From Alphaproteobacteria bacterium (GTDB lineage Bacteria > Pseudomonadota > Alphaproteobacteria > CACIAM-22H2), in the NCBI GenBank assembly GCA_016869415.1, contig VGEI01000083.1:1-11249 (forward strand): a stretch of 11,249 nucleotides of DNA. The letters run 5' to 3'. Both the position numbers and the translations under genes were made by a program. Below the pieces are notes generated by a model. It made no database searches. It saw only the letters and a program-made list of their open reading frames with translations, and was not told the origin of the DNA. Of this stretch, positions 1 to 6,206 are shown in pieces; position 1 is the first letter of the stretch, and the number at the start of each line of letters is the position of its first letter.

Positions 1-42
1 TCCGATCCCCCGCTGTCGTTCTTGAATCGTAATATTATCAAA

Positions 43-63
43 GGCTTGTCTTATGAGCAAGCC
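43..63. other. Small hairpin in the leader of the aminotransferase gene
   Basis: GGCTTG (43-48) and CAAGCC (58-63) form a perfect 6-bp inverted repeat around a 9-base spacer. It lies in the non-coding stretch before the aminotransferase start. It could be part of a 5' leader structure, the end of an upstream transcript or chance. No U-tract follows, so it is not called a terminator. Confidence 0.25.
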
Positions 64-77
64 ATCTGTCATGGCTG

Positions 78-99
78 CCCTGCGGCGCGCCGAGCAGGG
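78..99. other. GC-rich hairpin upstream of the aminotransferase
   Basis: CCCTGC (78-83) pairs with GCAGGG (94-99) around a 10-base loop that itself contains the palindrome GGCGCGCC. It is a second hairpin in the 168-base region before the start codon. No clear U-run follows. A role as leader structure or as the terminator of an unseen upstream gene is possible but unproven. Confidence 0.25.
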
Positions 100-168
100 T
101 TGCGCGCACCGGTCGGGCCGTCTAGTTTGCGTCGCTTCGCCGTAGTCCAGCCCTGCTTGAGGAGTGTC

Positions 169-1371
169 ATGCCGCTCATCGCCAACCGCCTCGCCCGCAT
201 CAAGCCGTCACCGACCATCGCGGTGACGACGAAAGCGGCCGAGCTGAAGGCGGCGGGCCGCAACGTCATCGGCCTGGGGGCCGGTGAGCCGGATTTCGAC
301 ACGCCCGAGAACATCAAGCAGGCCGGGATCGAGGCGATCAAGCGCGGTGACACCAAGTACACCGCGGTCGACGGCACGCCAGCGCTGAAGAAGGCGATCT
401 GCGCCAAGTTCGAGCGCGAGAACGGCCTCAAGTACCAGCCCAGCCAGGTCACGGTCGGTACCGGCGGCAAGCAGGTGATCTACAACGCCATGCAGGCAAC
501 GCTGAACGCCGGCGACGAGGTGATCATTCCGGCACCCTACTGGGTTTCCTACCCGGACATGGTCGAACTGGCCGAGGGAAAGCCGGTCTTCGTCTCCTGC
601 TCGCAGAACAACGGCTTCAAGCTGCGGCCCGAGGATCTCGAAGCGGCGATCACGCCGAAGACGCGCTGGCTCATCCTCAACTCGCCGTCGAACCCGACGG
701 GCGCCGCCTATACCCGGGCGGAGCTGCGGGCGATCTGCGACGTGCTGCTCAAGCACCCGCATGTCTGGATCCTGACGGACGACATGTACGAGCATCTCGT
801 CTACGACGATTTCGAGTTCACCACGCCGGCACAGATCGAGCCCAAGCTCTACGATCGCACGCTGACCATGAACGGCGTGTCGAAGGCCTACTGCATGACC
901 GGCTGGCGTATCGGCTACGCCGCCGGCCCGGTGGAGCTGATCAAGGCGATCGGCGCGGTGCAGTCGCATTCGACCTCGAATCCCAGCTCGATCAGCCAGG
1001 CCGCGTCGGTCGAGGCGCTCAACGGGCCGCAGGACTTCATCCCGAAGAACAACGCCGTGTTCAAGCAGCGCCGCGATCTGGTGGTCGACATGCTCAACAA
1101 GGCGAAGGGCATCCACTGCCACAAGCCGGAAGGGGCGTTCTACGTCTATCCGTCCTGCGCCGGCACGATCGGCCGCAGGACGCCGCAGGGCAAGTCGATC
1201 CAGACCGACGAGGACTTCGCCAGCTACCTGCTGGAGAGCGAAGGCGTTGCCGTGGTGCACGGAGCGGCGTTCGGCCTGTCGCCGTATTTCCGCATCTCCT
1301 ACGCCACCTCGACCGAGGCGCTGAAGGATGCCTGCACGCGCATCCAGCGCGCCTGCGCGGCGCTGAGCTGA
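169..1371 (+). CDS. aatA: Aspartate aminotransferase, class Ib (AatA type)
   Basis: This is a PLP-dependent class I aminotransferase of 400 residues, the usual family size. It is expected to interconvert aspartate plus 2-oxoglutarate and oxaloacetate plus glutamate in the cytoplasm. Seen in the sequence: GAGEPDFDTP near the N-terminus, the cofactor Asn in SPSNPTG (N175), the D204/Y207 pair in DDMYE, the Schiff-base Lys K239 in SKAYCMTGWRIG, the STSNPSSISQ stretch typical of class Ib enzymes, and the carboxylate-binding Arg (R375) in FRISYA. The frame is open upstream to 22. The start is placed at 169 because MPLIANRLARIKPS matches the family N-terminus and GAGGAG (159-164) sits 4 bases before it. 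Some class Ib members also accept prephenate or aromatic substrates, so exact specificity is inferred. A ketopantoate-reductase-like gene follows 31 bases later and is probably co-transcribed. Confidence 0.93.
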   Translation: MPLIANRLARIKPSPTIAVTTKAAELKAAGRNVIGLGAGEPDFDTPENIKQAGIEAIKRGDTKYTAVDGTPALKKAICAKFERENGLKYQPSQVTVGTGGKQVIYNAMQATLNAGDEVIIPAPYWVSYPDMVELAEGKPVFVSCSQNNGFKLRPEDLEAAITPKTRWLILNSPSNPTGAAYTRAELRAICDVLLKHPHVWILTDDMYEHLVYDDFEFTTPAQIEPKLYDRTLTMNGVSKAYCMTGWRIGYAAGPVELIKAIGAVQSHSTSNPSSISQAASVEALNGPQDFIPKNNAVFKQRRDLVVDMLNKAKGIHCHKPEGAFYVYPSCAGTIGRRTPQGKSIQTDEDFASYLLESEGVAVVHGAAFGLSPYFRISYATSTEALKDACTRIQRACAALS

Positions 1372-1402
1372 GTTGGGGCAGATCCGGATCGCGGAGCCGC
1401 GC

Positions 1403-2326
1403 ATGAAGATCGTGGTCATGGGTACGGGGGGCGTCGGCGGCTATTTCGGCGCCCGCCTGGCGGCGTCCGGCGAGGATGTCCGCTTCGTGGCCCGCGGCGC
1501 GCATCTCGAGGCGATCAAACGCGGCGGGCTGCATATCACCAGCAAGCTCGGCGATCTCACGGTGCGGCCGGAGAAGGTCTCGGCCGACCCGGCCGAGCTC
1601 GGACCCGCCGATTTCGTCATGATCGCGGTCAAGCTCTGGAGCACCCAGGAGGCGATCGAGGCAGTGCGGCCTCTGATCGGCCCCGGCACCCTGGTCGCGT
1701 CCGTCCAGAACGGCGTGGGCGCTATCGAGGCGCTGAAAAAAGCTTATGGCGAGAGCAACGTGCTGGGCGGCGTCGCCCATATCGCCACGACCATCGGCGA
1801 GCCCGGCGTCATTACCCATACCGGGACCATGGCGAAGCTGACGGTGGGCGAGCCGGCGGGCGGTATCAGCCCGCGCGTTACCGCCATCGCCGAGGCCGCC
1901 AGGAAGGCCGGGATCGACGTGATCGCCTCCGGCGACATCAACAAGGCGATCTGGGACAAGTTCGTCTTCCTCGCCACCTTCAGCGGCGTCACCACGCTGA
2001 CCCGTCTGGCCAGGGGTCCGATCTTCGCCGACCCCGACATGAAGCGGCTCTTTGTCGATGCGCTCGGCGAGGCCTGCGCCGTCGCCCGCGCCAAGGGCGT
2101 CAAGCTCGCGCCCGACCACGAGAGCAAGGCGCTGGGCTGGGCCGAGGGCCTGCCGGCGGAGATGAAATCCTCGATGCTGCACGATTTCGAGCGCGGCAAC
2201 CGCATCGAGGTCGAGTGGCTGTCGGGGGCGGTGGCGCGCCTCGGCGCCGAGGCGGGCGTGCCGACGCCGGTGCATCGCACGATCTACGCTGCGCTCAAGC
2301 ACTACGCCAGCGGCAGCGCCGCTTAG
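1403..2326 (+). CDS. 2-dehydropantoate 2-reductase family protein (PanE/ApbA-like)
   Basis: A 307-residue cytoplasmic NADPH-dependent reductase of the ketopantoate reductase family. PanE itself reduces 2-dehydropantoate to pantoate for coenzyme A synthesis. The N-terminal Rossmann fold begins MKIVVMGTGGVGGYFGARLA, with the glycine-rich loop at residues 7-13. QNGVG (N103), WDK (K186) and the C-terminal RIEVEWLSG (E269) match the PanE residues corresponding to E. coli N98, K176 and E256. The residue four after K186 is leucine (L190), where E. coli PanE has the substrate-contacting N180. It may therefore be a paralogue acting on another 2-oxo acid, and no symbol is assigned. The start is ATG 1403 with GGAG (1393-1396) 6 bases upstream. 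A TTG at 1373 would add ten unconserved residues. It lies 31 bases after the aminotransferase, so one operon is likely. Confidence 0.85.
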   Translation: MKIVVMGTGGVGGYFGARLAASGEDVRFVARGAHLEAIKRGGLHITSKLGDLTVRPEKVSADPAELGPADFVMIAVKLWSTQEAIEAVRPLIGPGTLVASVQNGVGAIEALKKAYGESNVLGGVAHIATTIGEPGVITHTGTMAKLTVGEPAGGISPRVTAIAEAARKAGIDVIASGDINKAIWDKFVFLATFSGVTTLTRLARGPIFADPDMKRLFVDALGEACAVARAKGVKLAPDHESKALGWAEGLPAEMKSSMLHDFERGNRIEVEWLSGAVARLGAEAGVPTPVHRTIYAALKHYASGSAA

Positions 2327-2370
2327 CCGCAATTGGCCGTCATGGAGTTCCATCGGCCGCATATTCTCGA

Positions 2371-2451
2371 CCGTCATGCCCGCGAAGGCGGGCATCCAGG
2401 GCAGGTGCGCGCTGCTTGGCCCCTGGACCCCCGCTTCCGCGGGGGTGACGG
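2371..2451. repeat. Palindromic repeat doublet (REP/REPIN-like)
   Basis: Two 31-base arms (2371-2401 and 2421-2451) lie in inverted orientation around a 19-base loop and match at 25 of 31 positions. Each arm also contains its own perfect 8-bp hairpin: ATGCCCGC/GCGGGCAT with loop GAAG on the left, ACCCCCGC/GCGGGGGT with loop TTCC on the right. Several differences between arms fall in pairs that keep each inner stem intact. Elements with this GCGGGCATCCAGG signature are, from recollection, dispersed in intergenic regions of many alphaproteobacteria. It separates the reductase gene from the ABC transporter. It can be read through in frame with the transporter from an ATG at 2376, but that reading is not coding. 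No second copy was found in this window. Confidence 0.85.
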
Positions 2452-2453
2452 TC

Positions 2454-2468
2454 GGGGCGCGTAGCCCC
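2454..2468 (+). other. Hairpin abutting the ABC transporter start codon
   Basis: GGGGC (2454-2458), loop GCGTA, GCCCC (2464-2468) form a perfect 5-bp stem ending one base before ATG 2469. It occupies the place where a ribosome-binding site should be, and no Shine-Dalgarno motif is visible there. It could lower translation initiation, or it could mean that the start codon is another one. Confidence 0.4.
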
Positions 2469-4178
2469 ATGTTCCTGCGCGACATCGACCGCCTGCTGCG
2501 CGAGCACGACGCGCGCTGGCGGGCCGGGATCTTCATCGTCTTCCTGCTGGCCACGGCCCAGGCGGCGGCCGTGGTCTTCCGCCCGCTGCCGATCCGCGCG
2601 CTGATCGAGCCGCCAGCACCCGACAGCATCTTCGCCTTGATCGAGCGCCTGCTGGTCGGCAGCGGCGCGGCCGCCGGCTCGCGGGTCTGGCTCTATGTCG
2701 GGCTGGTGGTCCTGCTCGAGGTCGCCATCCTGGGTCTGCGCTACACCACCGAGATCCGCACTGCCACGCTGACCGAGCGGATCATGCGCTCGATCCGCGG
2801 CCGCATCGCCGAGAACCTGCTGCGCGGCGACTACCGGGCGATCGCCGCCGCAGGCCCCGGTGCGGTGATCGCAGCCGCCTCGGGTGACGTCGAGTCGGTG
2901 CAGCGTCTGCTGCGCGAGGCGCTGATCCATGCCGGCGTGGCGACGTTGCAGCTCACCTTGATGCTGGTGATCGTTTTCTTCGTCGAATGGTGGCTGTTCT
3001 GGATTCTGCTGGTCGAGATCACCGGCCTCGCCGCGGCCGTGTTCCTCTACGCCAATTGGCGCAAGCACCGCTACCTGCTGAAGATGGCGCTGGACGAGCG
3101 CATGCTCGGCCTGCTCTCGACCCTGCAGCAGAAGAACCTCGACGCGCGCTTCACCGGCCTGGGCTCGGTGTTCATGTCGCGGGCCACGGCTCTCGCCCGC
3201 CGCCTGTTCGGCACCAACATGATCCTGTGGCGCCGCGCCGCTGCCTACTACAGCTCCACCGAGTTCACCGTCGGCGTCTCGGCCGCGATCTGCCTCGTGA
3301 TGCTCTTCGTCACCTCGGGCTCCGACCAGCCGCCGATAGGCAAGTTCCTGGTCTTTGCCTACTACACGGTGCTGATCTTCCCCTGCCTGCAGCAGATCGG
3401 CGAAGCCTGGCCGATGATCAACGATGCCCGCGCGGCGCTCAACCGCATCGGCGCCAACACGGCGCATAAGCGCGAGGCCCGCGGGCCTCGCAGCGAGCCT
3501 GAGCTGCCATCAGGCTATGGCGATCTGGTGTTCGACGAGGTCAGCGTGAAGAGCGATCGCGGCGACGTGATCCTCGACCGCGCCTCGTTCGTGCTCAAGC
3601 CGGGTGAGAAGATGGGGCTGTTCGGGGACAGCGGCTCGGGCAAGACAACGATCCTGCTGGTGCTGTTGGGCATCAACAAGCCGAGCGGCGGTCGGGCGAC
3701 GCTCGGCGGCCGCGATCTCGCCAGCCTGTCGCTGGCGGAGCGCAAGCGCTTCTTCTACTACGCCCGCGCCTATCCGGCCTTCTTTCCCGGCACGGTCTAC
3801 GACAACCTCGTGCTGCACAAGAGCCCCGGCGACGACGAATTCGCGGCGATGCTCGACCGCGTGCGTTTCGGCGGGCGGCTGGCGGCCGAGCCGCTGGGCT
3901 CGCACACCTATATCGGCGACAAAGGTGAGCCGTTCTCCGGCGGCGAGCAGCAGCGCATCGCCATCGCCCGCGCCCTGATGGCGCATCAGCCCTGTCTGAT
4001 ATTGGACGAAGCGCTCAACTCGCTCGACGAGGAGAGCGAACTGTCGATCCTGCGCCGGGTGACCGGCGATTTCCCGGAGAGAACGATGATCGTCGTCTCC
4101 CACCGCATCACGGCAAGGCCGCTCTTTCCCTTCCGCATCGAAATGACCAAGGGCCGGGCAACGATCATTAGGCCTTGA
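2469..4178 (+). CDS. ABC transporter, fused permease and ATPase (half exporter)
   Basis: A 569-residue inner-membrane protein with an N-terminal membrane domain (about residues 1-330) and a C-terminal nucleotide-binding domain (about 345-569). Half exporters of this kind normally dimerise; the substrate is unknown. About six hydrophobic segments are visible, including IFIVFLLATAQAAAVVF, VWLYVGLVVLLEVAIL, LTLMLVIVFF, ITGLAAAVFLYA, AAICLVMLFV and FLVFAYYTVLIF. The ATPase has Walker A GDSGSGKTT (386-394), signature FSGGE (489-493), Walker B CLILDE with D513 and catalytic E514, D-loop NSLD and H-loop H545. Two usual residues are missing: the Q-loop glutamine aligns with A434 (in RAYPAFFPGT), and the A-loop aromatic aligns with S362. 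The start is uncertain. ATG 2469 is chosen because upstream codons lie in the repeat, but it has no visible Shine-Dalgarno. No export partner gene is adjacent. Confidence 0.85.
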   Translation: MFLRDIDRLLREHDARWRAGIFIVFLLATAQAAAVVFRPLPIRALIEPPAPDSIFALIERLLVGSGAAAGSRVWLYVGLVVLLEVAILGLRYTTEIRTATLTERIMRSIRGRIAENLLRGDYRAIAAAGPGAVIAAASGDVESVQRLLREALIHAGVATLQLTLMLVIVFFVEWWLFWILLVEITGLAAAVFLYANWRKHRYLLKMALDERMLGLLSTLQQKNLDARFTGLGSVFMSRATALARRLFGTNMILWRRAAAYYSSTEFTVGVSAAICLVMLFVTSGSDQPPIGKFLVFAYYTVLIFPCLQQIGEAWPMINDARAALNRIGANTAHKREARGPRSEPELPSGYGDLVFDEVSVKSDRGDVILDRASFVLKPGEKMGLFGDSGSGKTTILLVLLGINKPSGGRATLGGRDLASLSLAERKRFFYYARAYPAFFPGTVYDNLVLHKSPGDDEFAAMLDRVRFGGRLAAEPLGSHTYIGDKGEPFSGGEQQRIAIARALMAHQPCLILDEALNSLDEESELSILRRVTGDFPERTMIVVSHRITARPLFPFRIEMTKGRATIIRP

Positions 4179-4189
4179 TCCGGGCTTCG

Positions 4190-4375
4190 GTCGTCCGGCG
4201 GGCGTCCAGGGGTACGGGCGATGTGTCGGCCAATATCGCGGACGTCACCAAGGCCGCTGCCGAAGCCGGCGCGGCTTCATCCGAGGTCTTGAGCGCAGCG
4301 GAGAATCTCGCCAAACAGGGCGACGTGCTGCGAAGCGAAGTCAGTACGTTCCTGGCCAATATCCGGGCGGCCTGA
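4190..4375 (+). pseudogene. Methyl-accepting chemotaxis protein, C-terminal remnant
   Basis: The frame ending at the TGA of 4373-4375 reads RGTGDVSANIADVTKAAAEA, then GAASSEVLSAAENL, then LRSEVSTFLANIRAA. This matches the last ~60 residues of alphaproteobacterial chemoreceptors, which end GAA..VL.AA..L..Q...L..EV..FL..IRAA. The sensor, HAMP and the signalling tip that contacts CheA/CheW are all absent. The frame is open only back to a TTG at 4175 that overlaps the transporter stop (TGA 4176-4178), with no Shine-Dalgarno. Similarity fades around 4190, just past that stop. It is best read as the 3' scar of a receptor gene lost by deletion. A functional 66-residue protein is possible but unlikely. 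Confidence 0.75.
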
Positions 4376-4385
4376 AGGCAATGAG

Positions 4386-4412
4386 GCGCCCGCCCCGCTC
4401 CAGGGCGGGCGC
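4386..4412 (+). terminator. Strong GC hairpin, possible transcription terminator
   Basis: GCGCCCGCCC (4386-4395) and GGGCGGGCGC (4403-4412) form a perfect 10-bp stem with a 7-base loop, 10 bases after the receptor-remnant stop codon. Only a short mixed TGCCTTCGCTT follows, so there is no classical U-tract. It is probably the terminator of the lost chemoreceptor gene, now serving the ABC transporter. Confidence 0.6.
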
Positions 4413-4527
4413 TGCCTTCGCTTGGGACGCGCCTCCCTTCCTGCTTGAACCTTTTCCCCAAGGGCGCAGAATAACGCGGTAGCTTGGCCGTTATCCCACG
4501 TCAAAGCTTGCCCCGGAGGCTCCGCCC

Positions 4528-5160
4528 ATGGATCCGATCAGCGCCCTAGCCCTGACCCTCGGCGTCGGCTGGGCCAGCGGCATTAACCTCTACGCGGCAA
4601 TCGCCACCCTCGGCGTCATGCATCATATGGAGCTGATGGCGCTTCCGGCCGATCTGCAGATCGTCGCCTCGCCGGTGGTCATCGCCGCCGCCGGCCTCAT
4701 GTATCTGGTCGAGTTCTTCGCCGACAAGATCCCCGGCGTCGACAGCGCCTGGGACGCGCTGCACACCTTCATCCGCATCCCAGCTGGCGCGATCCTGGCA
4801 GCCCAGGCCGTAGGCGACGTGCATCCGGCGCTTGGCCTGGCGGCCGGCCTGGTCGGCGGTTCGCTGGCCGCGACCAGCCATTTCACCAAGGCGGGCGCCC
4901 GCTTGGCCATCAACACGTCACCCGAACCCTTCTCCAATTGGGCGGCCTCGCTCAGCGAAGACGCGGCGGTCATCGGCGGACTGTGGCTGGCGCTGCAGCA
5001 TCCGCTGGTTTTTCTGGCGGGGCTTGTCGTCTTCATTGCCCTGGTCGCCTGGCTCGCACCGAAGCTGTTCCGCTTCCTGCGCGGCCTGTTCCGCCGCATC
5101 GCCGGCTGGTTCGGCCGCCCGCCTGGGCCGACAGCCAACCCGGCACCGCCGATCCCCTGA
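4528..5160 (+). CDS. DUF4126 family membrane protein
   Basis: A 210-residue predicted inner-membrane protein. The GINLY motif (18-22), the DKIPGVDSAWDALHTFIRIP stretch (66-85) with AGAIL after it, and the SPEPFSNW stretch (131-138) before SEDAAVIGGLWLAL fit the DUF4126 family, for which no biochemical function is established to my knowledge. About four to five hydrophobic segments are visible (roughly 4-30, 45-64, 87-116 and 147-178). A basic stretch (KLFRFLRGLFRRIAGWFGR) and a proline-rich tail follow. The start is ATG 4528 with GGAGG (4515-4519) 8 bases upstream. It lies after the hairpin at 4386-4412 and 37 bases before the class II aldolase gene, so the two may share a transcript although the aldolase has a promoter-like site of its own. 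Confidence 0.85.
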   Translation: MDPISALALTLGVGWASGINLYAAIATLGVMHHMELMALPADLQIVASPVVIAAAGLMYLVEFFADKIPGVDSAWDALHTFIRIPAGAILAAQAVGDVHPALGLAAGLVGGSLAATSHFTKAGARLAINTSPEPFSNWAASLSEDAAVIGGLWLALQHPLVFLAGLVVFIALVAWLAPKLFRFLRGLFRRIAGWFGRPPGPTANPAPPIP

Positions 5161-5163
5161 GCG

Positions 5164-5172
5164 TGCTATAAG
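5164..5172 (+). promoter_or_regulatory. Extended -10 promoter element before the class II aldolase
   Basis: TGCTATAAG matches an extended -10 (TGn followed by TATAAG, 5 of 6 to the consensus). It lies 25 bases before the aldolase start codon, directly after the DUF4126 stop. No convincing -35 is seen at the normal distance, which the TGn extension can compensate for. It would give a short leader carrying the GGAGG at 5185-5189. Confidence 0.4.
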
Positions 5173-5197
5173 TCGGGCATAGCCGGAGGAACCGGAG

Positions 5198-5992
5198 ATG
5201 CCCGACGACGCCGTGCCGTTCGACGATTTGCGCTTTCCCTCGCTGCGCCACAAGGTGAGCCCGAGCGAGTGGGAGGCGCGGGTCAATCTCGCCGCTGCCT
5301 ACCGGCTGTGTGAGATGTTCGGCATGTCCGACCTCATCTACACGCATATCACCGTGCGGCTGCCCGACGAGCCCGACCGTTTCCTGATCAATCCGAACGG
5401 GCTGCTGTTCGACGAGATCACCGCCTCGTCGCTGCTCAAGGTGGCGCTCGACGGCACCATCGTCTACCAGGGTCACCCCGATTACGGCCTGCACCCGGCC
5501 GGCTACGTCATCCACAGCGGCCTCTACAAGGCGCGCCCGGATGCCGGCGCCGTCATGCACACCCACACCACGGCGGGCATCGCCGTGGCCTCGCTGGAAT
5601 GCGGCCTGACTGCGATGTCGCAGACCGCGCACCGTTTCTACGGCCGCGTCGCCTACCACGATTTCAACGGGCCAGAACGCGACCCCAAGGGCCGCGAGCG
5701 GCTGGCGCGCGATATCGGCGACAGGAACGTCGCCATCCTGCGTAATCACGGCCTGTTGACCCTCGGGCCGACGATCGGCGAGGCCTTCAACTACATGTAC
5801 GGTATGGAACGCGCCTGCCAGGCGCAGATCGCCGCCATGGCCTGCAACTCGAAGATCAACCAGATGCCGCAGGCGGTGATCGATAAGTCCTGCGCCATGT
5901 ACGCACCGGGCGCCAGCCGCCGCTACGGGCCGCTCGAGTGGCGCGGCCTGCTGCGCCGCCTCGACCGGCTGGATCGCTCGTATCGCGATTAG
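5198..5992 (+). CDS. Class II aldolase/adducin family protein
   Basis: A 264-residue soluble protein of the metal-dependent class II aldolase/adducin fold. Family members include fuculose- and ribulose-phosphate aldolases and epimerases, and many unassigned enzymes acting on sugar phosphates or hydroxy-oxo acids. Visible zinc-ligand candidates are H121 and H123 in VMHTHTTAG and H184 in LRNHGLLT. AGYVIHSGLY (H106) and SDLIYTHITVRLP near the N-terminus also fit the family. The later AFNYMYGMERACQAQ stretch is typical of the ~255-265-residue adducin-like subgroup rather than of FucA or AraD. The start is ATG 5198 with GGAGG (5185-5189) 8 bases upstream. The substrate cannot be read from sequence. 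The gene converges with the TctC-type gene, leaving 214 non-coding bases between them. Confidence 0.88.
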   Translation: MPDDAVPFDDLRFPSLRHKVSPSEWEARVNLAAAYRLCEMFGMSDLIYTHITVRLPDEPDRFLINPNGLLFDEITASSLLKVALDGTIVYQGHPDYGLHPAGYVIHSGLYKARPDAGAVMHTHTTAGIAVASLECGLTAMSQTAHRFYGRVAYHDFNGPERDPKGRERLARDIGDRNVAILRNHGLLTLGPTIGEAFNYMYGMERACQAQIAAMACNSKINQMPQAVIDKSCAMYAPGASRRYGPLEWRGLLRRLDRLDRSYRD

Positions 5993-6065
5993 CCGTAACC
6001 CCTTGGTCTGCCCTTTTTGTCGAAAAGAAGGCGGTTTGGATCGCCGGAATCGGGCCATTGATTTT

Positions 6066-6087
6066 ATTGGACGATTCGTCTCCGGCT
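6066..6087. repeat. Imperfect direct repeat with dyad core, copy 1
   Basis: This 22-base stretch matches 6149-6170 at 18 of 22 positions. Its core, GACGATTCGTC (6070-6080), is a perfect 5-bp dyad around a single base. It lies in the 214-base gap between two convergent genes, which is less G+C-rich than the genes. It may be a protein-binding site, decayed repeat DNA or chance. Confidence 0.3.
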
Positions 6088-6148
6088 TGCACATCGAGTG
6101 TCCAAGCATATCCAATAGGCGCGATTCTCTGCCTTAATTCGCCGGGCT

Positions 6149-6170
6149 ACTGGACGAAACGTCTCTGGCT
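6149..6170. repeat. Imperfect direct repeat with dyad core, copy 2
   Basis: Second copy of the 22-base repeat, 83 bases after the first. The core GACGAAACGTC (6153-6163) keeps only 4-bp dyad arms, GACG and CGTC. It lies 37 bases beyond the stop codon of the minus-strand TctC-type gene. No function is assigned. Confidence 0.3.
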
Positions 6171-6206
6171 CCCCATCTCAAGCGGATGGGTCGTTCTCCG
6201 CGAGAA

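Noticed and set aside
22..168. N-terminal extension of the aminotransferase in frame from an upstream TTG
   Set aside because: The extra 49 residues have no family similarity, and a good ribosome-binding site precedes the ATG at 169, which matches the known N-terminus.
208..1419. Long open frame on the minus strand, opposite the aminotransferase
   Set aside because: The translation is rich in Arg, Asp and His in the manner of antisense GC-rich DNA and matches no family; the plus strand is clearly coding.
2371..2451. Possible CRISPR repeat or rho-independent terminator
   Set aside because: There are only two inverted copies with no spacer series, and no U-tract. The doublet architecture fits a REP-type element better, although it may affect transcript 3' ends.
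1094..2629. Minus-strand open frame of about 510 codons
   Set aside because: It runs antisense through two recognised genes and across the palindromic repeat; the part that looks like a motif (TPAEAGVQ...FAGMT) is just the repeat translated.
4445..4474. Promoter for the DUF4126 gene (TTGAAC with a downstream GAATAA)
   Set aside because: The -35-like hexamer is fair, but the -10 candidate matches the consensus at only two positions.
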